Below, in pieces: positions 1 through 7,985 of a stretch of 64,000 nt of DNA; the first letter of the stretch is position 1; each line of letters opens with the position of its first letter. Under the pieces are notes generated by a model. That model was not told the origin of the DNA and did not search any database. It was given only the letters and a program-made list of their open reading frames with translations. A program made the position numbers and the translations under genes. Source of the stretch: Alcanivorax sp. (GTDB taxonomy: Bacteria > Pseudomonadota > Gammaproteobacteria > Pseudomonadales > Alcanivoracaceae); contig NZ_CP051240.1 of NCBI RefSeq assembly GCF_017794965.1, positions 310,001 to 374,000 of the forward strand. The letters are read 5' to 3'.

Positions 1-1
1 G

Positions 2-1012
2 GAAGTGCCGGTGAATACCGTGCGGGCCCTGGATGACGCCGGTTTTATCAGTGAGCGCCACTATCGCCCTTCCAAAGCCGTTGAGCTGGATAACCTGCGC
101 CAACAGTTGAGCGGGGCCCAGCAGGCTCTGTCTCGTCGATTGGCAGAAGACCCAGGCCTGCTGGAGAGCGAGGGTTTTCTGGCGGCCAGTGAGCAGGAGC
201 AGTCGCTCATGGTCACGGTGGCCTATCGCTACCTGCGCCTCAAGTACCGCAAGGAAGAACGAACCGACAAGGTGGCGGGGGATTCCTTTGCCCTGCTTTC
301 TGCCATGAACGGGCTACCTGCGGTGGAGATGCCGGAAACCGTGGATGCCCAGCCTCCGGAAAAAGGACACGGGACCCAGATGCTGGCGGCCAGCGGCGGC
401 CAGCGTGATGGCAATCAGGACTTTGGTGAATTGAGCTATCGGCTGACTTATCATGATCTGTTGGATAACCCCTATGGCTTTCTGCGTGGTGCGCAGATCG
501 AAGGGATTGACCTGACGCTGCGTAGTACCGATTCCGGCGACCCCAAGCTGGAAGAGTTGGGTGTGGTGAGCATTCGCTCCCTGGCACCCCGTAACCGCTT
601 TATCAAACCTCTGAGCTGGTACGTGGAAGGTGGGCTGGAGCGGGCGTGGGCTGAACGCCGCAGACTGGTGCGTTATGTACAGGGGGGCGCGGGCGCCAGC
701 TGGCTATGGGGTAACTGGCAGCCCTATCTGCTGTCCAGTTTCCGGCTGGAGAACAACAGTGCCTTCGATAGCTTTGTCACTCCCGGGGCCGGTGTGGATA
801 CCGGCTTGCTGTATCGCCGGGGAGATTGGCAGTGGCAGCTTGGCAGTGTCGGTCATTATTTTACCAATGACGTCTACCGTTACACGTCCACCTTTTCGGT
901 GCAGTGGGCCATGACGCGACAACATGGGTTGCGGGCCTCCTTTGAACGGGAAGGCTGGCGTGGCGATGGCGAGAATGAGTTCAAACTGCAATGGCGATGG
1001 TACTTCGATTAA
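2..1012 (+). CDS. DUF4105-family (Lnb-like) envelope protein, C-terminal part
   Basis: The reading frame is open from the left edge of the window, so the true start lies outside; the GTG at 5 is probably internal. The visible 335 or so residues resemble the back half of DUF4105 proteins of Pseudomonas-like bacteria: a helical stretch with RPS near residue 22, a GHGTQ turn near 123, a conserved block around YRLTYHDLLDNPYGFLRGAQ (about 146-165), then SLAPRNRFIKPLSWYVEGGLER and a long run of alternating aromatic and polar residues typical of outer-membrane beta strands, ending in F-D. The family is envelope-located and its function is poorly defined. The gene overlaps the next one by 22 nt, suggesting translational coupling. 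Family call moderate; function unknown. Confidence 0.65.
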   Translation, partial: EVPVNTVRALDDAGFISERHYRPSKAVELDNLRQQLSGAQQALSRRLAEDPGLLESEGFLAASEQEQSLMVTVAYRYLRLKYRKEERTDKVAGDSFALLSAMNGLPAVEMPETVDAQPPEKGHGTQMLAASGGQRDGNQDFGELSYRLTYHDLLDNPYGFLRGAQIEGIDLTLRSTDSGDPKLEELGVVSIRSLAPRNRFIKPLSWYVEGGLERAWAERRRLVRYVQGGAGASWLWGNWQPYLLSSFRLENNSAFDSFVTPGAGVDTGLLYRRGDWQWQLGSVGHYFTNDVYRYTSTFSVQWAMTRQHGLRASFEREGWRGDGENEFKLQWRWYFD

Positions 1013-1950
1013 TCGCAGTCGGGCTGGCGAGTTTGTGGCTGTCCGGTTGTAGCAAGCTGTTCTTCTATCCCATGTCTCCCTGGGTGCAGAACCCCGAGAA
1101 TCAGGGATTGAAGTACGAGGATATCGTGCTGATACACCCGCGGGGCTTGCGCATCCATGGCTGGTGGCTGCCTGCGTCCGGCGATGAGCCCGTGCGCGGC
1201 ACAGTCTACTATCTGCACGGTAACGCGCAGAACATCAGTACTCACCTGGCTAATGTGCACTGGTTGCCCGCGCGTGGCTACAACGTCTTTCTGCTGGATT
1301 ATCGTGGTTACGGCCTGTCGGAGGGAAAGCCGCGTCTGCCAGAGGTTTATGCGGATGTACAGCTGGGGCTGGACTGGCTGCGCACCGCAAGGCGTACAGA
1401 GGGCCCGCTGGTGGTGTTCGGACAAAGCCTTGGAGGCGCACTGGCGACCACGGTGCTGGGAGAGCAAGACAATGCCCAGGCTGCTGATTGCGTGGTACTG
1501 GAGGCCGCGTTTGCCAGCTACAGGGACATTACCAGCGACATCATGAAAACCAGTTGGTTGCTGTGGCCTTTCCGTTGGTTGGTGGTGCCTGGCATGCCTG
1601 AGCGTGAACAGGACCCGGAGCAGCGGATTGTGGCCATCGGGCCGACGCCGTTACTGGTCATGCACAGTGATGAGGATGAGGTGGTGCCTTACGCCCACGG
1701 AGAGCGTCTGTACGCGGCAGCACAAGCGCCCAAAACTTTCCAGCCCCTGCATGGCAGCCACGGGCAGAGTACACGGGACCCGGCGGTACAGCAGCGTATT
1801 GTGGACTTTCTCGATGAGCAGGGCTGTGCCGCCCAGCCCCCCCAGCCCAGTGAGCCACCCGTCGCACCGGATACCCCGGACGCGCCGGTGTTGCCGCCGC
1901 TGGAAAACCCTGCGCCGCCAGGCAGCCCGGAGCGGGGCTACACTTTCTGA
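991..1950 (+). CDS. Lipoprotein alpha/beta hydrolase
   Basis: This is a 319-aa protein whose N-terminus is a lipoprotein signal: a hydrophobic segment ending in L-S-G-C with the acylated cysteine at residue 20. The rest is an alpha/beta hydrolase of the BAAT/YfhR-like kind: HGN oxyanion motif at 76-78, nucleophile elbow GQSLGG with Ser146, an acid candidate Asp227 in the HSDEDEVVP segment and His254 or His257 in LHGSHG. A proline-rich tail (about 272-319) follows the catalytic domain and may span periplasm or peptidoglycan. The substrate cannot be told from sequence. Position 22 nt inside the end of the preceding envelope gene suggests a shared envelope role. Confidence 0.8.
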   Translation: MAMVLRLIAVGLASLWLSGCSKLFFYPMSPWVQNPENQGLKYEDIVLIHPRGLRIHGWWLPASGDEPVRGTVYYLHGNAQNISTHLANVHWLPARGYNVFLLDYRGYGLSEGKPRLPEVYADVQLGLDWLRTARRTEGPLVVFGQSLGGALATTVLGEQDNAQAADCVVLEAAFASYRDITSDIMKTSWLLWPFRWLVVPGMPEREQDPEQRIVAIGPTPLLVMHSDEDEVVPYAHGERLYAAAQAPKTFQPLHGSHGQSTRDPAVQQRIVDFLDEQGCAAQPPQPSEPPVAPDTPDAPVLPPLENPAPPGSPERGYTF

Positions 1951-2173
1951 TGATGGGGCGCTGGTCGGCGCCGACAGAAAGAGACTGGCTGCGTATCAGC
2001 AATCTCGCCACAGCACCCGGGGCGGGTAAGTCACTGCTGTCCCACGGTTTGTGTCTGCTTGACTGAGCACAGCGGGGCTGACATTCCGGCAGGGTCTTTC
2101 GTGATATGAAGACATGAATTGGCGACGAGCCAATTTTCAGATGCCGTTGCCCAGCTTCCGTAGGCTCTTCCCG

Positions 2174-2242
2174 GGTAGGCGCTTGCTTGCAGGCGAAGAC
2201 GTGTTGGCAAGGGCCGAATTCGCTTGCAAGCAAGCTCCCACA
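2174..2242. repeat. REP-like inverted pair in the 1951-2319 gap
   Basis: The 369-bp gap between the hydrolase and tatC contains no convincing gene. It holds two facing copies of a palindromic word, GCTTGCTTGCAGGCGAA at about 2181 and TTCGCTTGCAAGCAAGCTCC at 2219, about 20 nt apart. Related words occur at 10034, 52308 and 53901. The gap lies at the 3' ends of both converging genes, so the structure may end transcription or stabilise mRNA; no T-tract terminator was found here. Confidence 0.75.
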
Positions 2243-2319
2243 AAGGAAGGGGGCCTGTCCCAAAGAGGGGGGGGCTGAAAATGTGGGGCAGCAGTGGGGG
2301 CAGGCCGCCACCATTGTCG

Positions 2320-3066
2320 CTATGGCGCGTCGGTGGCGGACTTCTTCTCGACCAGTCGGGCTGCCAGCAATCCCATTTCAAACAGGAACCACATGGGCAA
2401 GGCCAGCAGGGTCTGGCTGATCACGTCGGGAGGGGTCAGCAGCATGCCGAGCACAAAGCAGCCCACCACCACATAGGCGCGAGCGGCACTGAGCTTTTTC
2501 ACTGTAGTCGCGCCGGTACTCACCAGAAGGACAATGGCGATTGGCAGCTCGAAGGCGAGGCCAAAGGCCAGAAAGAGCGCCAGCACAAAGTCCAGGTAGC
2601 TGCTGATATCGGTGGTCACGGCCACGCCTTCCGGAGCAATGGCGGTGAAGAACTGGAACATCAGCGGGAACACCACAAAGTAGGCAAAGCTGGCGCCGCC
2701 GTAGAACAGCATGACGCTGCTGGCCAGCAGGGGTACCGCCAGTTTCTTTTCATGCTTGTACAGACCGGGTGCCACGAAGGCCCATGCCTGGTGGAGAATG
2801 AAAGGCATGGCCACAAACACGCTCAGGTAGAGTGTTAGCTTGAACGGGGCCAGGAACGGCGCTGCCACACCCGTGGCAATCATGCTGGTGCCTTCCGGCA
2901 TGGCTTCCATCAATGGCCGCGCGATCAGGGTGTAGAGTTCGCGGGAAAAATAAAACAGGCCGAGAAAGACGACAAAGACAGCAACCAGCGCCTTGAGCAA
3001 TCGGTTGCGCAGTTCCAGCAGGTGGGCAATCAGTGGCTGGCCGGTATCGGTGCTGGCGTCAGTCAT
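2320..3066 (-). CDS. tatC: Sec-independent protein translocase TatC
   Basis: TatC is the multispanning receptor of the twin-arginine translocase in the inner membrane. The protein is 248 aa with an N-terminal HLLELRNRLLKAL segment typical of TatC, followed by about six hydrophobic segments and the family FxxP-type loop (PFILHQAWAFVAPGLYKHEK). The open frame extends 40 codons upstream inside tatB, but the ATG at 3066 gives the standard MTDAS-type start and overlaps the tatB stop by 8 nt, as expected for translational coupling. It is the last gene of hisE-tatA-tatB-tatC. The same window encodes a Tat-type lipoprotein phosphatase (48302). Confidence 0.96.
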   Translation of the reverse strand: MTDASTDTGQPLIAHLLELRNRLLKALVAVFVVFLGLFYFSRELYTLIARPLMEAMPEGTSMIATGVAAPFLAPFKLTLYLSVFVAMPFILHQAWAFVAPGLYKHEKKLAVPLLASSVMLFYGGASFAYFVVFPLMFQFFTAIAPEGVAVTTDISSYLDFVLALFLAFGLAFELPIAIVLLVSTGATTVKKLSAARAYVVVGCFVLGMLLTPPDVISQTLLALPMWFLFEMGLLAARLVEKKSATDAP

Positions 3067-3418
3067 TGCGTGTCGGGTCCTGGGCGTCCTGGTTGGAAGG
3101 CGGCTGGATACGGTTTTCTTCGCTGCCTGCAGGCTGGCGAGCCCGGGCAATCTCGTCGGGGCTGAGCAGGCTTTCCCTGGCTTCACGGATGCTGGCTTCG
3201 TCCAGCCCCATTTCCCGCATCTGCTTCTCCATGCGTTCGCGCATGTCCTTGGTGACCGCTTCCTTTTCCAGTTCGTTCTTCAGGTTGTTGAACGTGGAGC
3301 GGGCACGACCCAGCCAGTGCCCCAGGGTGCGGGCCACGGTTGGCAATCGCTCGGGGCCCAGGACCACCAGACCGATGATGAAGATCAGGGTGAGTTCGGC
3401 AAAACCGATATCAAACAT
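3059..3418 (-). CDS. tatB: Twin-arginine translocase subunit TatB
   Basis: This 119-aa protein begins MFDIGFAELTLIFIIGLVVLGPERLP, the TatB signature: a short N-terminal membrane helix, a Gly-Pro hinge and then an amphipathic helix, with a charged C-terminal tail rich in Glu, Arg and Met. TatB forms the receptor complex with TatC for RR-signal substrates. It sits between tatA (30-nt gap) and tatC (8-nt overlap). Confidence 0.96.
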   Translation of the reverse strand: MFDIGFAELTLIFIIGLVVLGPERLPTVARTLGHWLGRARSTFNNLKNELEKEAVTKDMRERMEKQMREMGLDEASIREARESLLSPDEIARARQPAGSEENRIQPPSNQDAQDPTRND

Positions 3419-3448
3419 TGCAGCCTCGACCGGAATTCAGACGGTGGG

Positions 3449-3679
3449 TTACGCCTGATCCTTTTCTTTGGATTCTGTGGTGTTGGCTGTGGTTTTCTCG
3501 TCTTCCTCGGCAAGACGTTTCTGGTCCTGCTCTTCTTCGCCGTCTTTCATGGCGCTCTTGAACCCTTTGACCGCGCCGCCCAGGTCGCCGCCAATGTTGC
3601 GCAGTTTCTTGGTGCCAAACAACAGGACCACGATGGCGAGAAGGATCAGTAACTGCCAGATGCTGATACCGGATAACAT
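3449..3679 (-). CDS. tatA: Twin-arginine translocase subunit TatA
   Basis: This 76-aa protein has the TatA layout: N-terminal transmembrane helix (about residues 3-20), the FGTKKLRNIGGDLGGAVKGF hinge and amphipathic helix, then an acidic and lysine-rich tail. TatA oligomerises to form the pore or membrane-weakening patch of the Tat system. The Phe-Gly pair after the helix, essential in TatA, is present. It follows hisE at a 35-nt distance and precedes tatB. Confidence 0.95.
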   Translation of the reverse strand: MLSGISIWQLLILLAIVVLLFGTKKLRNIGGDLGGAVKGFKSAMKDGEEEQDQKRLAEEDEKTTANTTESKEKDQA

Positions 3680-3714
3680 GGGTAACTCTCCGCTTTATTA
3701 GTGTGTTGCCTGCG

Positions 3715-4050
3715 TCAGTGCTTGTGTGTGCGCGAGGCTTTTTCGTCATGGCCGGACAGGCCGAAACGGCGCTCCAGTTCTGCCAGGACCTTGTCCGGGT
3801 GCTCCCCCAGTTTGGCCAACATGACCAGACTATGGAACCACAGATCCGCGGTCTCGCTGATCAGGGCCTTGTTGTCGCCACTGATTTCCGCATCACGGGC
3901 GGCAAGAAGGGTTTCCACGGCCTCTTCGCCAACTTTCTCGAGAATCTTGTTGAGGCCCTTGGCATACAGGCTGGCCACGTAGGAGCTGTCCGGATCGGCG
4001 CCCTTGCGGGATTCCAGTACCTGATGAAGCTGGCTGAGAATATCTGACAT
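3715..4050 (-). CDS. hisE: Phosphoribosyl-ATP pyrophosphatase
   Basis: HisE removes pyrophosphate from phosphoribosyl-ATP, the second step of histidine synthesis, in the cytoplasm. The 111-aa protein carries the MazG-like helical motif with metal-binding acidic residues: KVGEEAVETLLAA and the later ETADLWFHSLVML. I chose the ATG at 4050 (MSDILSQLHQ); the frame remains open upstream to 4221 but that part has no family similarity and runs towards the ubiB 3' end. In Pseudomonas hisI normally lies between ubiB and hisE; only 95 nt separate hisE and ubiB here, so hisI is elsewhere. Confidence 0.93.
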   Translation of the reverse strand: MSDILSQLHQVLESRKGADPDSSYVASLYAKGLNKILEKVGEEAVETLLAARDAEISGDNKALISETADLWFHSLVMLAKLGEHPDKVLAELERRFGLSGHDEKASRTHKH

Positions 4051-4145
4051 AGTTGACGTTTTTCTGCAGGTTTTCAGTAAGTGGCATGAACGCTGCCGCT
4101 TCCGGCTTGCCGTGATGAGTGCGCCACGGCAAGGGATTTCACAGT

Positions 4146-5750
4146 CTAGCGCCGCCAGCCCCAGCTCACCAGTACCAGAGCTGCCGCAGCCAGCGGCCAG
4201 CTGTAAGGATTGGCCAACCACAGGGCGGCACCGGCACAGCCCAATCCAGACACGCCGGCCATCAACTTGTGACGATGGCGTACCAGTTGCTGTTCCAGCC
4301 GGGCTTCCAGGCGATCATGCTGGTAGGGCAGATCGCGCAGGGTTTCCAGTCCATCGCGCAGCAGGTCGGGCATGTCCGGCAGTTGGGCGGTCCATTCCGG
4401 TAGCCGGTTCTGCAGCTTCTTCAGGGTGGCGCTGGGGCCGTATTCGGCCATCATCCAGGCTTCCAGCAGTGGGCGGCCGGTGTTCCAGATATCCAGCTGC
4501 GGATAGATGCTGCGGCCCAGGCCTTCGATATGCACCAGGGTCTTCATCAGCAGGATGTACTGCACTGGCATCTCGATATGGTAATTGCGGGCCAGATCAA
4601 ACAGCTTCATCACCAGTGGGGCGAACTCGAGCTGATCCAGCTGGGCTGAGCGAACCGGTTCCACCAGGTCGATCACAGCCCGCTCAAAACGGGGGCGATC
4701 AATGGGGGCGCGGTTCCAGCCGGCGCGGATTACCGCGTCCACCAGGCCGCTATAATCCTCGCGCATGACTGCCAGTACCATGCGGCCCAGTATATTCAGG
4801 TCCTCTTTCGACAACCGTCCGGCAATGGCTGCGTCCACCGCCATATACTGGGGCGATTCCGGATGTTCCGGGTTGACGAAAATGTTGCCCGGGTGCATGT
4901 CCGCATGGAACAGATTGAAGCGGAATACCTGTGAGAAGAAGATTTCCACGCCGCGTTCGGCCAGCACTTTTGGATCAATGCCGGCGGCCTTGATACGCTC
5001 GATATCATTCACCGGGATGCCGTTGATCCGGTCCATGATGATTACGGTGGCGCTGGAGTACTCCAGGTGAATGGCCGGGATGTAGAGCAGTGGGCTGAAC
5101 AGGAAATGCCGGCGCATGGCTTCACTGTTGCGGGCTTCGGCGGCCAGGTCCAGTTCGCCAAGAATGATGTCGCGGTAGTCGGCCACCACCTGTGCCGGGC
5201 GGAAGTAACGGGCGTCACGCCACAGGCGTTCAAGCCAGCGGGCCCCGAAGGCCATGACTTTCAGATCCCGTTCCACCACCGGGCGAATGGTGGGACGCAG
5301 GATCTTGGCCACCACATGCTGGCCGTTCTTCAGTGTGGCCGGGTGCACCTGGGCCACGGATGCCGCGGCTAGGGGGGTGGTGTCAAAGTCTTCAAAGACT
5401 GCATCGAAAGGTTGGTCCAGGCTGGCTTCCACCAGGGCTCGGGCCTGCTCGCCATCAAACGGGGCGACCTGATCCTGGAGCCGTGCCAGGGCGGCGGTCC
5501 ATTCCGGAGGCAGCATATCCTGGCGGGTGGCAAGCAGCTGGCCAAACTTGATAAAGATGGGACCCAGCTGCTCCAGGGCTTTCTGCAGTCGCTCACCCTC
5601 GCTGAGTTTGCCCGTGCCTATCCAGCTGGAGGGGATCAGGAAGGACAATGCAATCAGCAGGTTGCGCAATGGGTGGGCGGGCAGCAGAGCCAGCAGGCGG
5701 TAGCGGCACACCACATGGGTGACTACCAGAATACGGGTAACGGGGAGCAT
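4146..5750 (-). CDS. ubiB: Ubiquinone biosynthesis atypical kinase/ATPase UbiB
   Basis: UbiB is a membrane-anchored atypical protein-kinase-like ATPase needed for ubiquinone synthesis. The 534-aa protein has the family KxGQ motif (KFGQ at 68-71), an ADCK-type nucleotide-binding core (VAKILRPTIRP), the HADMHPGNIFV catalytic loop, and two C-terminal hydrophobic segments (about 497-530) that anchor it in the inner membrane. Length fits the family (E. coli about 546). Its ATG overlaps the ubiJ stop by one base (TAATG), so ubiE-ubiJ-ubiB is one coupled operon. Confidence 0.96.
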   Translation of the reverse strand: MLPVTRILVVTHVVCRYRLLALLPAHPLRNLLIALSFLIPSSWIGTGKLSEGERLQKALEQLGPIFIKFGQLLATRQDMLPPEWTAALARLQDQVAPFDGEQARALVEASLDQPFDAVFEDFDTTPLAAASVAQVHPATLKNGQHVVAKILRPTIRPVVERDLKVMAFGARWLERLWRDARYFRPAQVVADYRDIILGELDLAAEARNSEAMRRHFLFSPLLYIPAIHLEYSSATVIIMDRINGIPVNDIERIKAAGIDPKVLAERGVEIFFSQVFRFNLFHADMHPGNIFVNPEHPESPQYMAVDAAIAGRLSKEDLNILGRMVLAVMREDYSGLVDAVIRAGWNRAPIDRPRFERAVIDLVEPVRSAQLDQLEFAPLVMKLFDLARNYHIEMPVQYILLMKTLVHIEGLGRSIYPQLDIWNTGRPLLEAWMMAEYGPSATLKKLQNRLPEWTAQLPDMPDLLRDGLETLRDLPYQHDRLEARLEQQLVRHRHKLMAGVSGLGCAGAALWLANPYSWPLAAAALVLVSWGWRR

Positions 5751-6418
5751 TAGTGATCAGGGCTCCCTGTGCGGGCGGCGTTGTCGGCGGCACGCAGGCG
5801 TTGGATCCGGGCGTCCAGCCGGTCCACATCCATACGCAGCTCATCCACGTCCTGACCAAACTCATAGACCTCGCGGCGCTGGGGGATGAGGCCGGATTCA
5901 TTACCCACATAGTCGCCCAGCTGATCCACCAGTCGACCGGCGGCCTGCCTGGCCCAACCGAACAACTGGCGGGCGCCGTAGTCGATCTGTTGGGCCAGTT
6001 CAGAGCCGGTCAGCGGCTCGAGCAGGGCCCCCCAGTCGATGTGCAGCCCCTGGGCCAGCTCCTGCAGCTCCTGAAGCAGCTCACTGTTCCCGGTGATCTG
6101 CACGGGCCCACCAATAACCCCCGGGCGGGTGTTCCAGTCCAGCAGCTGGGCGGCCAGATCCATGGGGCTGCCCTTGACGGCCACATCTGCGGTGGCATCG
6201 CTGCGGTGGTACAACTCAATGCCGTCTTCCACGATCAGGGCGTACACCGCCATGGGCGGCAGGGTCACTTCAATGGCAACCAGGCGGCCTGAATGCATGG
6301 CCACTTTGGCCGCAGTGGCGGGATCGGTGCGCAAGGCTGTGTTGATGGCCCGTTCCACCGTGGCCAGGGCAGTGGTGGAGATCAGGCCGGGGGAGCGGGA
6401 TTGGTCTTTCAGGCTCAT
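5750..6418 (-). CDS. ubiJ: Ubiquinone biosynthesis accessory factor UbiJ (SCP2 domain)
   Basis: UbiJ is the SCP2-type lipid-binding accessory factor of the aerobic Ubi complex and is encoded between ubiE and ubiB in gammaproteobacteria, exactly as here. The 222-aa product has an SCP2-like N-terminal half (about residues 20-120, including PGVIGGPVQITGNSELL) and a C-terminal coiled-coil-like segment with regularly spaced Val/Leu (GQDVDELRMDVDRLDARIQRL). The ATG at 6418 (MSLKDQS) begins 10 nt after the ubiE stop; the longer open frame to 6496 lies inside ubiE and is unlikely to be used. Confidence 0.88.
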   Translation of the reverse strand: MSLKDQSRSPGLISTTALATVERAINTALRTDPATAAKVAMHSGRLVAIEVTLPPMAVYALIVEDGIELYHRSDATADVAVKGSPMDLAAQLLDWNTRPGVIGGPVQITGNSELLQELQELAQGLHIDWGALLEPLTGSELAQQIDYGARQLFGWARQAAGRLVDQLGDYVGNESGLIPQRREVYEFGQDVDELRMDVDRLDARIQRLRAADNAARTGSPDH

Positions 6419-6428
6419 CAGCAGCCCC

Positions 6429-7181
6429 CTAAAACTTGAAGCCGCGATGCAGGGCGACGATGCCGCCGAGCATGTTGAAATATTCGGTACGGGCAAAGCC
6501 TGCTTGATCCATCATCCCCTGAAGCGTGTCCTGGTCAGGGTGCATGCGGATGGACTCGGCCAGATACTGGTAGCTGTCGGCGTCGTTAACGATCAGCTTG
6601 CCCAGCTTCGGCCACACGGCAAAGGAGTAGGCGTCGTAGGCCTTGGCCAGTGCCTTATTGGTCGGGGTGGAGAATTCCAGTACCAGCAGGCGACCGCCAG
6701 GCTTGAGCACCCGCAGCATGGAACGCAGGGCGGCGTCCTTGTCGGTGATGTTGCGCAAGCCAAAGGCGATGGTGATGCAGTGGAAGGTGTTGTCTTCAAA
6801 CGGCAGGCATTCGCCGTTCACCTGGGCTACCTGGGTGTTGTGGCTGCAGCCGGCATCAATAAGACGGTCGCGGCCAACTTCCAGCATGGCATCGTTGATG
6901 TCTGCCAGTACCACATTGCCGGTTTCACCCACCAGGCGGGAAAACTTGATGGCCAGATCGCCGGTGCCGCCGGCCAGATCCAGCACGGACTGACCGGGGC
7001 GGATGCCGGCCAGTTCAATGGTCATGCGTTTGAGGATGCGGTGGCTGCCCATGGAAATCAGGTCGTTCATCACATCGTACTTGCCTGCGACAGAGCGGAA
7101 CACGCCGGCCACTTTCTGCTGTTTTTCCTGCCACGGTACCTGCTGGTAGCCGAAGTGTGTGACCTTATCGTTATCAGGCAT
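6429..7181 (-). CDS. ubiE: Ubiquinone/menaquinone C-methyltransferase UbiE
   Basis: UbiE methylates the benzoquinol (and, where present, naphthoquinol) ring using S-adenosylmethionine. The protein is 250 aa from the ATG at 7181; a TTG four codons upstream is possible but less likely. It shows the N-terminal THFGYQ and FRSVAGKYDVMNDLIS blocks, SAM-binding motif I LDLAGGTGDLA and the DINDAML acidic loop, all diagnostic of UbiE. The start overlaps the stop of the upstream unnamed gene by 8 nt. Confidence 0.97.
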   Translation of the reverse strand: MPDNDKVTHFGYQQVPWQEKQQKVAGVFRSVAGKYDVMNDLISMGSHRILKRMTIELAGIRPGQSVLDLAGGTGDLAIKFSRLVGETGNVVLADINDAMLEVGRDRLIDAGCSHNTQVAQVNGECLPFEDNTFHCITIAFGLRNITDKDAALRSMLRVLKPGGRLLVLEFSTPTNKALAKAYDAYSFAVWPKLGKLIVNDADSYQYLAESIRMHPDQDTLQGMMDQAGFARTEYFNMLGGIVALHRGFKF

Positions 7182-7878
7182 GTTGAGTCTCAAACGGTGA
7201 CGGGTGGTGATCGTAAACCCGGTCCATGATGGCCGATTCCGTAGCAGCCAGCTGCTCCAGCAGCAGGCCCACGCTGGGCACCGGCTTCATGACCCGGAAG
7301 CTGCGGTCCATGAAATCATACAGGTTCGAAAAGCCCGCCGCATGAACGGGTTTACGTACCATCCGGAAGGTGGTCAGCAGCATACGCGAACGGACGTAAC
7401 GGTCCAGTCGATGGCCCAATTCAGCAACCAATTGTAGCTGACGCAGGCGGTCTTCGCGGTGATGATCCTGGCGGAAACCCTTGAGATAGGTCATTTCCGT
7501 GATCGGTTGATCCAGTTCCTCGCCGAGCAACTCGGTCACCGCCTCATCCAGCTCCTGGGTCAGGATGGCGGCCTCCAGGGCCGCTGCGGACGTGATCATG
7601 ACCTTGTCCGGGAGCAGTTTCATGGCCTTGGGCAGGGCGCGGCGGATTTCCCGGGCCACGGGCAGCAGTTCGCGGCCGCCATACACCTCTTCCAGCAGAA
7701 AGCGGATGCCCTCGGCGGTGACCGGGTCTTCCAGCAGGTGAGCATGGGTGTTTTTCAGGCGCTCACCCTGCCAGTCCTGCAGGCGGCGCAAACGGGCCAG
7801 AAACACCGCATCGTCACCGTGCTGGCGCAGGGAAAAGAATCGATCGAGATAGTGTTGAAGCTGTTCGCCGGCAGTCAT
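7174..7878 (-). CDS. Conserved protein of the FFLEELY-motif type, unknown function
   Basis: This 234-aa, mostly helical cytoplasmic protein contains FLLEEVYGGRE (about residues 60-70), close to the motif that names the FFLEELY family of gammaproteobacteria. No enzymatic motif is visible. The ATG at 7878 has a GGAGG-type ribosome site a few bases upstream; the open frame extends 15 codons further but without a good start. It overlaps ubiE by 8 nt and probably opens the ubi operon, so a link to quinone synthesis or membrane metabolism is plausible but only inferred from position. Confidence 0.75.
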   Translation of the reverse strand: MTAGEQLQHYLDRFFSLRQHGDDAVFLARLRRLQDWQGERLKNTHAHLLEDPVTAEGIRFLLEEVYGGRELLPVAREIRRALPKAMKLLPDKVMITSAAALEAAILTQELDEAVTELLGEELDQPITEMTYLKGFRQDHHREDRLRQLQLVAELGHRLDRYVRSRMLLTTFRMVRKPVHAAGFSNLYDFMDRSFRVMKPVPSVGLLLEQLAATESAIMDRVYDHHPSPFETQHA

Positions 7879-7913
7879 GAGTTTTCCTCCGGCGGGGATA
7901 ATAGCAAAGGGAG

Positions 7914-7981
7914 ACGCAAGCACGCACCACGCATCACGCTGGCACGCAGAAAGGCGTGATGCATGATGCGTGTTGCGTGCC
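7914..7981. repeat. Heptad-arm inverted repeat A (ACGC/GCGT words)
   Basis: The left arm carries ACGC at 7914, 7922, 7929, 7936 and 7944; the right arm carries GCGT or GCAT at 7954, 7961, 7968 and 7975. The period is 7 nt (two 8-nt steps). The arms are mutually inverted, so the unit can fold as a hairpin with a short loop. It ends about 4 nt from the hslU stop codon and may end hslVU transcription. Confidence 0.85.
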
Positions 7982-7985
7982 GCGT

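Noticed and set aside
2187..2420. Small open frames across the tatC 3' end and the REP pair
   Set aside because: They overlap a firmly identified tatC and repeat DNA.
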